A stretch of DNA of 64,000 nt. Source: Rhodococcus sp. HM1 (GTDB taxonomy: Bacteria > Actinomycetota > Actinomycetes > Mycobacteriales > Mycobacteriaceae). Below are positions 43,824-52,643 of the stretch, one piece after another. The stretch spans positions 20,253-84,252 of the forward strand of contig NZ_JALPTB010000024.1 in assembly GCF_023218075.1 (NCBI RefSeq), given 5' to 3'. The notes under the pieces are model-generated. The model saw only the letters and a program-made list of their open reading frames with translations, did no database searches and was not told where the DNA came from. A program made the translations under genes and the position numbers. Position 1 is the stretch's first letter. Each line of letters starts with the position of its first letter.

Positions 43824-43852
43824 CCGGCCGCCACCGGGCAGGTGGCGGCCGG
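43824..43852. terminator. Bidirectional terminator hairpin
   Basis: Perfect 12-base arms CCGGCCGCCACC and GGTGGCGGCCGG around GGGCA, between the convergent BMP lipoprotein and coxG genes. GC-rich with no T-tract, as usual for actinobacteria. Confidence 0.8.
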
Positions 43853-43857
43853 ACGCG

Positions 43858-44616
43858 TCAGTCGCGGGAGCCGAGCAGGCGCCGCAGCACCAGGAGGACG
43901 ATCACCAGCAGCGCGGCCGCGCCCACGGCGGGTCCGATGCGTTTGATCGCCGAGCCCCGCGCGTACTGCATGAGGTCGAGCGGTTCGGCCTCGGCAACCG
44001 GCGCCACCGGAGCCTGGGCAGCCGCGGGTGCGGGTGCGGCGGCCTCGGGCGTCGCCACCGGTGCCGCGGCCTCGGAAGCGGCGGCCTCGGCGGTAGCGGC
44101 CGCGGCGGCGGTGCTCCCCGGCACAGCTGCCTCGGGTGCGGCGGCCTCGGTTGCAGGAGCCGGCTCCTCGGCGGCCGGGCCGAGCTTCTTGGACAGGCAC
44201 TCTGCGAACTGCTCGATGATCTTGCCGCCGACGTCGGAGATCATGCCGCGCCCGAACTGGGCCGGCTTACCGGTGATGGACAGATCCGTGTTCACGGTGC
44301 CGTCGGTGTTCTCGCCGTTCTCGGTGAGGGTGATGGTGATGGTCGCGTCCACCGTGCCGTTGCCGCGGGAGTCCTTGGCCTTGGCCAGCAGCACCACCTT
44401 TCGCGCGGCCTCGTCCTTCTCCACGAACTCGCCGGTGCCCTTGTAGGTCAGGGCGACGGGCCCGATCTTCACCTTCACGGTGCCGGTGAAGGTGTCACCG
44501 TCGACGCCGGTGAGGGTCGCGCCCGGCATGCACGGCGCGACCTTCTCCGGATCGAGCACCGCCGACCACACCTCGTCGATCGGTGCGGGCACGGACAGTT
44601 GATGTTCCAGTTGCAT
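43858..44616 (-). CDS. coxG: CoxG family protein with membrane tail
   Basis: A 252-aa protein. Residues 1-150 form an SRPBCC/CoxG domain (MQLEHQLSVPAPIDEVWSAVLDPEKVAPCMPGATL; YKGTGEFVEKDEA). A long Ala/Pro/Glu-rich linker (about 155-220) follows and then one membrane helix (VGAAALLVIVLLVLRRLLG) at the very C-terminus. CoxG recruits CO dehydrogenase to the membrane in Oligotropha, and the linker-plus-anchor suits this role. Last gene of the cox operon, 18 bases after coxM. Confidence 0.86.
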   Translation of the reverse strand: MQLEHQLSVPAPIDEVWSAVLDPEKVAPCMPGATLTGVDGDTFTGTVKVKIGPVALTYKGTGEFVEKDEAARKVVLLAKAKDSRGNGTVDATITITLTENGENTDGTVNTDLSITGKPAQFGRGMISDVGGKIIEQFAECLSKKLGPAAEEPAPATEAAAPEAAVPGSTAAAAATAEAAASEAAAPVATPEAAAPAPAAAQAPVAPVAEAEPLDLMQYARGSAIKRIGPAVGAAALLVIVLLVLRRLLGSRD

Positions 44617-44634
44617 GGTCGATCCCCTCAGATG

Positions 44635-45489
44635 TCAGAGCCCGGCTGCTGTCGTCACGGCTCGGCGCGTGAGGACCCGGGCGAGATGCGTGCGGTACTC
44701 GACGTCCGCGTTGCCGTCACCGATGGGACTGGTGCCCTCGGCGGCGTGCTCGGCGGCCTCCCGGATCGTATCCGCGTTCGCCGGGCGACCGGTGAGTAGC
44801 TCCTCGACTGCCCGCGCCCGGACCGGCACCGACGCCATGTTCGTCAACGCGACCCGTGCCTGCGCGATAGTGCCGCTCTCGACGGCGACGGTCGCCGCGA
44901 CACCGACGATCGACCACGCGTGCGCGACCCGGTTGAACTTCTCGTAGTGCGCGGCCCAGCCGGTGTGCCTCGGGATCCGGATCTCGGCGAGGATCTCGTC
45001 GGCGCCGAGCGCCGTGGTGAAGTAGTCCTCGAAGAAATCGGCGGCCGGGATGCTGCGCCGCCCGGCCGGACCGACGGCGACGAACGTGCCGTCCAGTGCC
45101 AGCACCGGCGCGCCCATGTCCCCGGCCGGATCGGCATGCGCGAGAGCGCCACCCAGCGTGCCGCGATGCCGGATCTGCGGATCGGCGACCGTGCTCGCGG
45201 CTTCGGCGAGCAGGCGGGCGTGCTCGCGGACCAACGGGTCGTGCGCCACGTCGTGATGGGTGGTCATCGCACCGATCACCAGTTCGTCGCCGTCCTCGCG
45301 CACCCCGCTCAACTCGGGGACACGACCGATGTCGACGAGCACCGTCGGCGCGGCCATCCGCAGCCGCAGCACCGGCATCAGGCTCTGGCCACCGGCGATG
45401 ACCTTCGCATCCTCACCGGCGGAGACCAGCGCGTCGACGGCCTCGTCGAGACTCGTCGGGGCGATGTAGTCGAACGCGGACGGAATCAT
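44635..45489 (-). CDS. coxM: CO dehydrogenase-type FAD subunit
   Basis: A 284-aa FAD-binding medium subunit of a molybdenum hydroxylase. It starts [21 protein letters not shown], with the flavin motifs VIAGGQSLMP and IRHRGTLGGALAHADPAGDMG (T-L-G-G). The ATG overlaps the coxL stop. Order S-L-M is that of form II CO dehydrogenase-like clusters. Confidence 0.92.
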   Translation of the reverse strand: MIPSAFDYIAPTSLDEAVDALVSAGEDAKVIAGGQSLMPVLRLRMAAPTVLVDIGRVPELSGVREDGDELVIGAMTTHHDVAHDPLVREHARLLAEAASTVADPQIRHRGTLGGALAHADPAGDMGAPVLALDGTFVAVGPAGRRSIPAADFFEDYFTTALGADEILAEIRIPRHTGWAAHYEKFNRVAHAWSIVGVAATVAVESGTIAQARVALTNMASVPVRARAVEELLTGRPANADTIREAAEHAAEGTSPIGDGNADVEYRTHLARVLTRRAVTTAAGL

Positions 45490-47882
45490 CGGGCCCCTCC
45501 CTGAGCGGATTCGATCGCGTGCCACACCCGCATCGGCGTGCACGGCATTTCGATGTCGCGGACACCGAAATGGCGCACCGCGTCGAGCACCGAATTGACC
45601 ACCGCCGGTGTCGAGGCGATCGTGCCGGCCTCGCCGACGCCCTTGACGCCCAGCGGGTTCCCCGTCGCGGGGGTTTCGGTGCGGTCGGTGGTGAACTCCG
45701 GCAGATCCGCCGACGACGGCAGCAGGTACTCGGCGAACGATCCGCTCAGCAGCGTGCCCGACTCGTCGTGCACCGCCTCCTCGTACAGTGCCTGCGCGAT
45801 GCCCTGCGCGAGTCCGCCGTGCACCTGGCCGTCGACGATCAGCGGATTCACCACGTGCCCGATGTCGTCGACGCACACGTACTTCCGGATATTCACCCAG
45901 CCGGTCTCGGTGTCGACCTCGACCGCGCACAGATGTGTGCCGTGGGGATACGAGAAGTTGTCCGGGTCGTAGGTGGCCTCCGAATCCAGGTTCGGTTCGA
46001 TCCCGTCGGGCAGGTTGTGCGCGGCGAACACCGCCAGAGCCACGTCGGTCAACGCGACCGCTTTCTGCGTGCCCGCCACCTGGAACCGGCCGCCGGTGAA
46101 TTCGAGGTCCTCCTCGGCGCATTCGAGCAGGTGCGCGGCGATGGGCCGGGCCTTGGCGACGACCTTCTCGGCGGCCGCGACGATCGCGATACCGCCCACC
46201 GCCAGCGACCGCGACCCGTAGGTGTCCAGGCCGCGCGGCGACGTCTGGGTGTCGCCGTGCAGCACCTCGATGTCCTCGAACGGGATGCCGAGCCGGTCCG
46301 CGACGATCTGAGAGAACGCCGTCTCGTGCCCCTGACCGTGCGCGGACGCCCCGGTGACCACCTCGACCTTGCCGGTCGGCAGCATCCGGATCGACGCGTG
46401 CTCCCAGCCGCCCGCACCGTACGCGAGGGACCCGAGCACCCGCGACGGCGCGAGCCCGCACATCTCGGTGAACGTCGAGACCCCGATCCCGAGCTGCACC
46501 GGATCGTTGCGTTCGCGTCGCTCCGCCTGTTCGCGCCGCAACCCGTCGTAGTCGAACAACTCCTTTGCGCGGGCGGTCGCGGCCTCGTAGTTCCCCGAGT
46601 CGTACGTCAAACCGGCGATCGTCGCGAACGGGAACTCCTCGTGGCGGATCCAGTTCTTCTCGCGCAGCTCGAGCGGATCCATGGACAGTTCGGCGGCCAA
46701 TTCGTCCATCATCCGTTCGATCGCGAAGGTCGCCTCCGGCCGGCCCGCACCGCGATAGGCATCGGTCGGCACTTTGTTGGTGAACACGTTGGTGCACGAG
46801 AAGTGGTACGCGCCGAACTTGTAGATCCCGTTGAACATGAACGCGCCCAGGATCGGCACACCCGAGGTCACCAGGCGCAGGTAGGCGCCCATGTCGGCGA
46901 GCAGTTCCACCTTCAGCCCGGTGACGGTGCCGTCGCGGCGCGCGGCGAGGGTGAGCTTCTGGATCTGGTCGCGGCCGTGATGCGCGGCCGCCATCGACTC
47001 GCTGCGCGTCTCGGTGTACTTGGCGGGCTTGCCGAGCCGCCGCGCCACCAGCAGGGTCACGACCTCCTCCGGGGTGACCTGCAGCTTGCCGCCGAACCCG
47101 CCGCCCACGTCCGGTGCGATCACCCGCAGCTTGTGCTCGGGGATGCCCAGACTCATCGCGAGCATCAGTTTGAGCACGTGCGGCACCTGGGTCGCCGACC
47201 ACATGGTGATCTGCGGGCCCGTCGGATCCACCACCGTCGAGCGCGGTTCCATGAACGCGGGAATGAGCCGCTGCTGCCGGAACGTGCGCTCGACGACGAC
47301 CTCGGCGTCGCGGATCGCGTCCTCCACGTTGCCGCCGGTGCCGGCCTCGGCCGAATCGAAGATCCACGTGGCACTGACGTTCGTGCCCAGATCCGGATGC
47401 ACGAGGTCGCTGCCCTCGCGCGCGGCCGCAGCCAGATCGAGCACCACGGGCAGTTCGTCGTAGTCGACGTCGATGCCCTCGAGCGCGTCGTGCGCCTCGT
47501 ACGCGCTGCGCGCGGCGACCACCGCGACCGCTTCACCCGCGAAGTTCACCGTGTCCACCGCCAGTGCCGGTGCGGGGGGCGCCTTCATGTCCGGGGTGAT
47601 CTGCCAGGCGCACGGCAGGCTGCCCTGTTCCTCGGCCAGATCGGCGCCGGTGTAGACGGCGATCACGCCGGGCATCTTCCGGGCCTCGGTGACGTCGATG
47701 TTGGTGATGCGGGCGTGTGCGAGCGGGCTGCGCAGAATCGCCAGGTGCACCATGCCGGGCAGCACCAGGTTGTCGGTCCACTTGGTGCGGCCGGTGAGCA
47801 GGTGCTCGTCCTCCTTGCGGACCCGGGCCTTGCCGATCTCCGGTTCCGGAGTGGTGGCGCCGGCGTCGACGGTGCTGGTCAT
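45486..47882 (-). CDS. coxL: CO dehydrogenase-type Mo subunit, form II
   Basis: A 798-aa molybdopterin-containing large subunit. It has the form II active-site loop [12 protein letters not shown] (form I enzymes have AYXCSFR), the cofactor loop [15 protein letters not shown], and the catalytic Glu in [10 protein letters not shown]. Form II proteins do oxidise CO poorly or not at all in many bacteria, so the true substrate may be another small carbonyl or heterocycle; location between purine gene groups adds doubt about CO. Overlaps coxS and coxM by ATGA. Confidence 0.9.
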   Translation of the reverse strand: MTSTVDAGATTPEPEIGKARVRKEDEHLLTGRTKWTDNLVLPGMVHLAILRSPLAHARITNIDVTEARKMPGVIAVYTGADLAEEQGSLPCAWQITPDMKAPPAPALAVDTVNFAGEAVAVVAARSAYEAHDALEGIDVDYDELPVVLDLAAAAREGSDLVHPDLGTNVSATWIFDSAEAGTGGNVEDAIRDAEVVVERTFRQQRLIPAFMEPRSTVVDPTGPQITMWSATQVPHVLKLMLAMSLGIPEHKLRVIAPDVGGGFGGKLQVTPEEVVTLLVARRLGKPAKYTETRSESMAAAHHGRDQIQKLTLAARRDGTVTGLKVELLADMGAYLRLVTSGVPILGAFMFNGIYKFGAYHFSCTNVFTNKVPTDAYRGAGRPEATFAIERMMDELAAELSMDPLELREKNWIRHEEFPFATIAGLTYDSGNYEAATARAKELFDYDGLRREQAERRERNDPVQLGIGVSTFTEMCGLAPSRVLGSLAYGAGGWEHASIRMLPTGKVEVVTGASAHGQGHETAFSQIVADRLGIPFEDIEVLHGDTQTSPRGLDTYGSRSLAVGGIAIVAAAEKVVAKARPIAAHLLECAEEDLEFTGGRFQVAGTQKAVALTDVALAVFAAHNLPDGIEPNLDSEATYDPDNFSYPHGTHLCAVEVDTETGWVNIRKYVCVDDIGHVVNPLIVDGQVHGGLAQGIAQALYEEAVHDESGTLLSGSFAEYLLPSSADLPEFTTDRTETPATGNPLGVKGVGEAGTIASTPAVVNSVLDAVRHFGVRDIEMPCTPMRVWHAIESAQGGAR

Positions 47883-48370
47883 CGGGCGCCTCCCGTGGTC
47901 GCGTCGGCCTCACGCAGGCGCCGCGCGGCGTCCTGCGCGGCGGCGACGATGTTCTGATATCCCGTGCAGCGGCACAGGTTTCCCTCGAGCCCGAGCCGGA
48001 CCTGCCGGTCGTCGGGGTCCGGGTTCTCGCTGAGCAGGTCGAGTGTCGACATGATCATGCCGGGCGTGCAGTAGCCGCACTGCAGGGCGTGGTTGTCGTG
48101 GAACGCCTGCTGCACGGGGTGCAGCGCGCCGTCGGTCGCGAGACCTTCGACGGTGGTGACCTCGGCGCCGTCGGCCTGCACCGCCAGCACCGAGCAGGAT
48201 TTGACGCTGCGGCCGTTCAGGTGAACGGTGCAGGCGCCGCAGTTGCTGGTGTCGCAACCGACGACCGTGCCGACCTTGCCGAGGCGGTCGCGGAGATAGT
48301 GGACAAGCAACAGACGCGGTTCGACATCGTCCGTGTAGCTGGTGCCGTCGACGGTGACAGTTATGCGCAT
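47879..48370 (-). CDS. coxS: CO dehydrogenase-type 2Fe-2S subunit
   Basis: A 163-aa subunit with two 2Fe-2S clusters: [15 protein letters not shown] with upstream Cys, and [13 protein letters not shown] plus [11 protein letters not shown]. Start at 48370 (GGGAGG ahead) in preference to a Met seven codons upstream. First structural gene of the SLM set; its 154-base upstream region carries direct repeats and a dyad and probably a promoter. Confidence 0.93.
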   Translation of the reverse strand: MRITVTVDGTSYTDDVEPRLLLVHYLRDRLGKVGTVVGCDTSNCGACTVHLNGRSVKSCSVLAVQADGAEVTTVEGLATDGALHPVQQAFHDNHALQCGYCTPGMIMSTLDLLSENPDPDDRQVRLGLEGNLCRCTGYQNIVAAAQDAARRLREADATTGGAR

Positions 48371-48389
48371 CGAGCCTCCCGTGCCGTGC

Positions 48390-48506
48390 ATCCGAATCCG
48401 GATGACTTCAGATGACTGACACTGTGCCCTCCGAGGGCTGTCCGAACGGCCGGAATCGCAGAAACGGCAGTTGTCTTTCCGACGGTTCTGCCCGTTTCCG
48501 ACGGTT
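48390..48506 (-). promoter_or_regulatory. coxS upstream region with repeats
   Basis: Holds a direct repeat of TTTCCGACGGTT (48476-48487 and 48495-48506, 19-base period) and, nearer coxS, the dyad ATCCG-AATC-CGGAT (48390-48403). I could not place clear -35/-10 hexamers. These suggest separate regulation of coxSLMG from coxDE-xdhC. Confidence 0.45.
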
Positions 48507-48524
48507 TCTTCGCGCGGCGGATCC

Positions 48525-49667
48525 TCAGTCGTGGTGGCCGGCCGGCGCGCCCTCGTGACCGTGGATCGGGCCCTCGGTCCGGGTGAGGCGTTCTCCGCGG
48601 CCTCCCCACCGCAGCGCGATGATCTCCGCGGCGATGGACACCGCCGTCTCCTCGGGGGTGCGGGCCCCCAGATCCAGGCCGATCGGCGACGAGAGACGAG
48701 CGATTTCGTCGTCGCCGACCCCCGCCTCCCGCAGCCGGGCGAGCCGGTCGTCGTGGGTGCGACGCGACCCCATCGCCCCGACGTACGCCAGGTCCATGCG
48801 CAACGCGACCTCGAGCAGCGGCACGTCGAACTTCGGATCGTGGGTGAGCACCGCGACGACCGTGCGGCTGTCGACCCGTCCGGCCTCGGCTTCGGCGGCG
48901 AGATAGCGGTGCGGCCAGTCCACGACCACCTCGTCGGCGGCGGGGAAGCGGGCGGTGGTCGCGAACACGCCGCGGGCGTCGCACACCGTCACCCGGTATC
49001 CGAGGAACGACCCGAGCTTCGCCATCGCCGCGGCGAAGTCGATCGCGCCGAACACCAGCATCCGCGGGGGCGGCTGGAAGACGTTGACGAACACCGACAT
49101 TCCCTCACCGCGACGTTGCCCGTCCGGTCCGTAGTGCAGCGTGCCGGAGCGGCCGACGTCGAGCAGGCCGCGGGCGTCGTCGGTGACGGCCTCGTTCATG
49201 CGGTCGGATCCGAGCTCTCCGTCCGCGCGGTCCGGCCACACGACCAGGCGGCGGCCGACGGTCGCGGCGTCGGGATGCTCGGTGACGGTTGCGACGGCGA
49301 CCGGTTCCCCCGCACGCACCGAGTCCACGAGCGCGGGGAACGCGGGGAAGCTCGGTTCGTCGATGCGTTCGACGAACACGTCGATGATGCCGCCGCAGGT
49401 CAGCCCGACGGAGAACGCGTCGTCGTCGGACACCCCGTACCGCTGCAGCACCGGGACACCGTCGCCGATGACGTCCTGTGCCAGTTCGTACACGGCTCCC
49501 TCGACGCACCCGCCGGACACGCTGCCGGTGACGGTGCCGTCCGCGGCCACCAGCATCGACGCTCCCGGCCCGCGCGGCGCCGACCGGAACGTCGACACCA
49601 CGGTGCCGAGCGCCACCGGCTCCCCGTCCCGGTAGCGGCGGTCGAGCTCGTCGAGAACCTCACGCAC
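48525..49667 (-). CDS. XdhC/CoxI family maturation factor
   Basis: A 380-aa protein involved in inserting or sulfurating the Mo cofactor of molybdenum hydroxylases. It shows [17 protein letters not shown] (Cys motif) and a Rossmann domain near [16 protein letters not shown], then the block [18 protein letters not shown] and [24 protein letters not shown]. The GTG at 49667 has GAGGAGG just ahead and overlaps the VWA gene end by eight bases. It can serve both CoxL and the xanthine dehydrogenase. Confidence 0.9.
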   Translation of the reverse strand: MREVLDELDRRYRDGEPVALGTVVSTFRSAPRGPGASMLVAADGTVTGSVSGGCVEGAVYELAQDVIGDGVPVLQRYGVSDDDAFSVGLTCGGIIDVFVERIDEPSFPAFPALVDSVRAGEPVAVATVTEHPDAATVGRRLVVWPDRADGELGSDRMNEAVTDDARGLLDVGRSGTLHYGPDGQRRGEGMSVFVNVFQPPPRMLVFGAIDFAAAMAKLGSFLGYRVTVCDARGVFATTARFPAADEVVVDWPHRYLAAEAEAGRVDSRTVVAVLTHDPKFDVPLLEVALRMDLAYVGAMGSRRTHDDRLARLREAGVGDDEIARLSSPIGLDLGARTPEETAVSIAAEIIALRWGGRGERLTRTEGPIHGHEGAPAGHHD

Positions 49668-50778
49668 GGTGAACCTCCTCCAGCAGTGCCTGCAGCGTGG
49701 CCAGGCTGTGGCCCGCGAGCAGACGGTCGATGTGGGGCAGCGCCGCCGAGATGCCCGACTGCACGGGCTGATAGCCGTCGACGCCTGCATGCGGATTAAC
49801 CCACAGTACGGCGTGGGCGAGGCGCCGCAGCTGCGCCATCTGTTCGGCCAGCAGCGACGGGTCGCCGCGCTCCCAGCCGTCCGAGAACACCACGACGACG
49901 GCGCCGCGCGCCAGACCGCGCCGGCCCCACCGGTCCAGGAATGCGCGCAGCGTTTCGCCGAGCCGGGTGCCGCCGGCCCAGTCGGGGACGGCGCGACCGG
50001 CCCCGGCGAGGGCGATCTCGGGGTCGCGTGCCCGCAGCGCGCGCGAGAGTCGCGTGAGCCGGGTGCCGAGGGAGAACACCTCGGTGCCGGACGGGTTCGC
50101 GCGGGTGACGACGTGCGCGAACCGCAGCAGCGCATCGGCGTACGGGCTCATCGATCCGGACACGTCGACGAGCAGGACGACGCGGCGCGGGCGGGTGGCC
50201 TTGCGGTGGTGGCTCGGCCGCACCGGTTCCCCGCCGGCGGAGAGCATCGCCCGGAGGGTGCGGCGCGGATCGACGGGTCCGCGCCGCGACGGGCGTACCC
50301 GCAGTGCCGCGCGCATCGGCGGCCGCGGACGCAGCGTGGCGATGAGCTCGTCGAGGTGAGCCCGTTCGGCGGGGGTGAGTTCGGCGATGTCGCGGTGCCG
50401 CAGCACCTCGGTCTCGTCGGCGGCGACCTGCAGGTCGGGTGCGGCTTCGTCCGAGCCCGCGGTCGCGGCTTCGGCGAGGGCGGCGATGTGCGAGAGCTTC
50501 GGTTGCGGTTCCGCCGTCACTGCGGGATGGGTGGGAACCGTTCCACCGAACCAGCTTTCGAAGGCCAGGTCGTAGCGGGCGAGGTCGTCGGGGTTGTGGC
50601 ACAGGGTCGCGCGGCCCGCCCAGTACAGGTGGCCGGGGTCGGCGAGATCGAGTTCGGTCACGGCTGTGACGAACGCGGCGGTGGCGTCCGGTGCGACGGG
50701 CAGGCCCGCCGCGGCGAGCGCGCGGGTGAATCCGATGAGCCCGACGAGAGCACCGCCGGAGGGTGATGCGGTGTGCAC
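49660..50778 (-). CDS. coxE: VWA domain protein, CoxE-type
   Basis: A 372-aa protein with a C-terminal von Willebrand A domain containing the MIDAS motif VLLVDVSGSMSPYADAL. CoxE works with the AAA+ protein CoxD in building the copper or Mo active site of CO dehydrogenase. Eight bases after the ATPase gene. Identity rests on the domain and on the cox order. Confidence 0.86.
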   Translation of the reverse strand: MHTASPSGGALVGLIGFTRALAAAGLPVAPDATAAFVTAVTELDLADPGHLYWAGRATLCHNPDDLARYDLAFESWFGGTVPTHPAVTAEPQPKLSHIAALAEAATAGSDEAAPDLQVAADETEVLRHRDIAELTPAERAHLDELIATLRPRPPMRAALRVRPSRRGPVDPRRTLRAMLSAGGEPVRPSHHRKATRPRRVVLLVDVSGSMSPYADALLRFAHVVTRANPSGTEVFSLGTRLTRLSRALRARDPEIALAGAGRAVPDWAGGTRLGETLRAFLDRWGRRGLARGAVVVVFSDGWERGDPSLLAEQMAQLRRLAHAVLWVNPHAGVDGYQPVQSGISAALPHIDRLLAGHSLATLQALLEEVHRA

Positions 50779-50785
50779 GGCCCGG

Positions 50786-51679
50786 TCACCCCGCTACCAG
50801 CCGGTCCAGACCGGCGCGGGCGACGCGCGCGAGGTCCTCCCGGTACTTGAGCACGGCGCCGAGCGTCGCCGACGCGGTCGCCGCGTCCAGCACGGTGCGG
50901 TCGAGTTCGAGCAGGGCCCGCGCCCAGTCGAGGGTTTCGGCGACGCCCGGCGGTTTGAGCAGTTCCATCTCGCGCAGGACGTGCACAGCGCGGGTGACCT
51001 GCCGGGCGAGGGTCTCGTCGATGCCCGGGAGGCGCCGGCGCAGGATCGCGACCTCGCGTTCCAGGTCCGGGTGGTCGACCCACAGGTACAGGCAGCGTCG
51101 TTTCAGGGCGTCGTGGACCTCGCGGGTCCGGTTGGACGTGAGCACCACGAGAGGGGGCACGGCCGCGCGGATCTCGCCGAGTTCGGGGATCGTGACGGCG
51201 TTCTCGTCGAGCAGCTGCAGCAGGAACGCCTCGAACTCGTCGTCGGCGCGGTCGATCTCGTCGACGAGGAGCACGCACGGGGATTCGGTGAGGGCCCGCA
51301 GCAGCGGTCGGGTGAGCAGGAACCGTTCGGTGTAGAGCGAGCGTTCCGCGGCGTCCGGGTCGAGGGTGCCGGCCGACGCCGCCTCGAGGGTGCGCAGGTG
51401 CAGGAGCTGGCGCGGGAAGTCCCAGTCGTAGAGGGCCTGCGCGGCGTCGATGCCTTCGTGGCACTGCAGCCGGACCAGGGGCAGGTCGAGCGCTTCGGCG
51501 AGCGCGACGGCGAGGGACGTCTTGCCGGTGCCGGGTTCACCCTCGCAGAACAGCGGCCGACCCATCCGCAGCGCGAGGTACGCCGAGACGGCGAGCCCCT
51601 CGTCGGCGAGGTAGCCGGTGCTGTCCAGCTGCCGTGCGAGGTCCTCGGGGGAGGCGACTTTCTCTGCCGGTGCGCGCAT
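50786..51679 (-). CDS. coxD: MoxR-type AAA+ ATPase, CoxD-type
   Basis: A 297-aa AAA+ ATPase. Walker A EGEPGTGKTSLAVAL, Walker B VLLVDEIDRADDEFEAFLLQLL, and sensor VLTSNRTREVHDALKRRCLY with Arg finger. CoxD is a chaperone for CO dehydrogenase maturation. First gene of a seven-gene minus-strand cluster that ends with coxG. Confidence 0.88.
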   Translation of the reverse strand: MRAPAEKVASPEDLARQLDSTGYLADEGLAVSAYLALRMGRPLFCEGEPGTGKTSLAVALAEALDLPLVRLQCHEGIDAAQALYDWDFPRQLLHLRTLEAASAGTLDPDAAERSLYTERFLLTRPLLRALTESPCVLLVDEIDRADDEFEAFLLQLLDENAVTIPELGEIRAAVPPLVVLTSNRTREVHDALKRRCLYLWVDHPDLEREVAILRRRLPGIDETLARQVTRAVHVLREMELLKPPGVAETLDWARALLELDRTVLDAATASATLGAVLKYREDLARVARAGLDRLVAG

Positions 51680-51692
51680 GTCGCGAGCCTAG

Positions 51693-51766
51693 GTGCGGCT
51701 CCGCCGCTCGTGTGCCTTTCTGGCGTCCCCAGCCGCCAGAAAGGCACACGAGCGGCGCAGCCGCAC
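51693..51766. repeat. Dispersed palindrome, copy C
   Basis: Largest copy: 33-base arms (51693-51725 and 51734-51766, one mismatch) and an eight-base loop. The inner 16 bases GTGTGCCTTTCTGGCG match copies A and B with changes that keep the pairing. It lies in the divergent gap between coxD and ahpC. Confidence 0.85.
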
Positions 51767-51935
51767 TTTGTGTGTTCTGTCACATCGGATAAATCGGACA
51801 ATGCTCCTACCTGCGGTGATGCCTTGTTGATAGCCATTCTTTATCGAACTTCTAAGAACAATCGATTGGCACAATCAATAGGTGGACGTTAACGTCGATA
51901 ACCGTCAACCCCATCGAGACCGAGTGAGGCTCTAC

Positions 51936-52499
51936 ATGTCGCTGATCAACAAGCAGATCAAGCCCTTCAAGGCGGAGGCCTTCAAGGACGGTGCCTTCGT
52001 GACCGTGTCCGACGAGGACATCAAGGGCAAGTGGGCGATCTTCTTCTTCTACCCCGCCGACTTCACGTTCGTCTGCCCGACCGAGCTCGGTGACCTGGCG
52101 GATCACTACGAGGAGCTGCAGGGTCTCGGCGTCGAGGTCTTCTCCGTTTCCACCGACACGCACTTCACGCACAAGGCGTGGCACAGCTCGTCCGAGACCA
52201 TCGGCAAGATCAAGTACGCGATGATCGGCGACCCGACCCTGCAGATCAGCACCGACTTCGAGGTCCTCCGCGAGAACCAGGGCCTGGCCGACCGCGGCAC
52301 CTTCCTGGTCGACCCGGACGGCGTCGTCCAGTTCACCGAGGTCACCGCCGAGGGCATCGGCCGCAACGCTGCCGAGCTCGTCCGCAAGGTCAAGGCTGCG
52401 CAGTACGTCCGCAACCACCCGGGCGAGGTCTGCCCGGCCAAGTGGGAAGAGGGCGACGCCACCCTCGCCCCGTCGCTGGAGCTCGTCGGCAAGATCTGA
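51936..52499 (+). CDS. ahpC: AhpC peroxiredoxin
   Basis: A 187-aa 2-Cys peroxiredoxin reducing hydrogen peroxide and alkyl hydroperoxides. Peroxidatic Cys in [16 protein letters not shown], resolving Cys in [11 protein letters not shown]. The ATG was chosen for homology ([11 protein letters not shown] is the classic start) with GAGG ahead. Paired with ahpF behind a hairpin. No oxyR gene adjoins, unlike many ahpC genes in mycobacteria. Confidence 0.96.
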   Translation: MSLINKQIKPFKAEAFKDGAFVTVSDEDIKGKWAIFFFYPADFTFVCPTELGDLADHYEELQGLGVEVFSVSTDTHFTHKAWHSSSETIGKIKYAMIGDPTLQISTDFEVLRENQGLADRGTFLVDPDGVVQFTEVTAEGIGRNAAELVRKVKAAQYVRNHPGEVCPAKWEEGDATLAPSLELVGKI

Positions 52500-52518
52500 T
52501 TTCCCGACGGAATCCGTT

Positions 52519-52550
52519 CCGGTGGCGCGGGCCTCGTCCCGCGCCACCGG
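52519..52550 (+). terminator. Hairpin between ahpC and ahpF
   Basis: Perfect 13-base arms CCGGTGGCGCGGG and CCCGCGCCACCGG around CCTCGT, 19 bases after the ahpC stop. Probably a partial terminator that makes ahpC mRNA more abundant than ahpF. Confidence 0.75.
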
Positions 52551-52643
52551 GCGCCGTCCGGATCTCCTCGGCTCGAGCTGAGAAGTTCGCCGACTCCCCA
52601 TTCCCTACCGGTCACAGTTCTTCCACTTCTGGAGTTGATCCTC

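Noticed and set aside
44635..47367. 910-codon minus-strand frame appearing to extend coxM far upstream
   Set aside because: Only its last 284 codons are the FAD subunit; the rest is an out-of-frame reading of coxL with no family character. The coupled ATG at 45489 is used.
51780..51935. Possible OxyR site (ATAG-like half sites) before ahpC
   Set aside because: GATA and TATC occur but the spacing does not follow the four-part OxyR pattern, and no oxyR is nearby.
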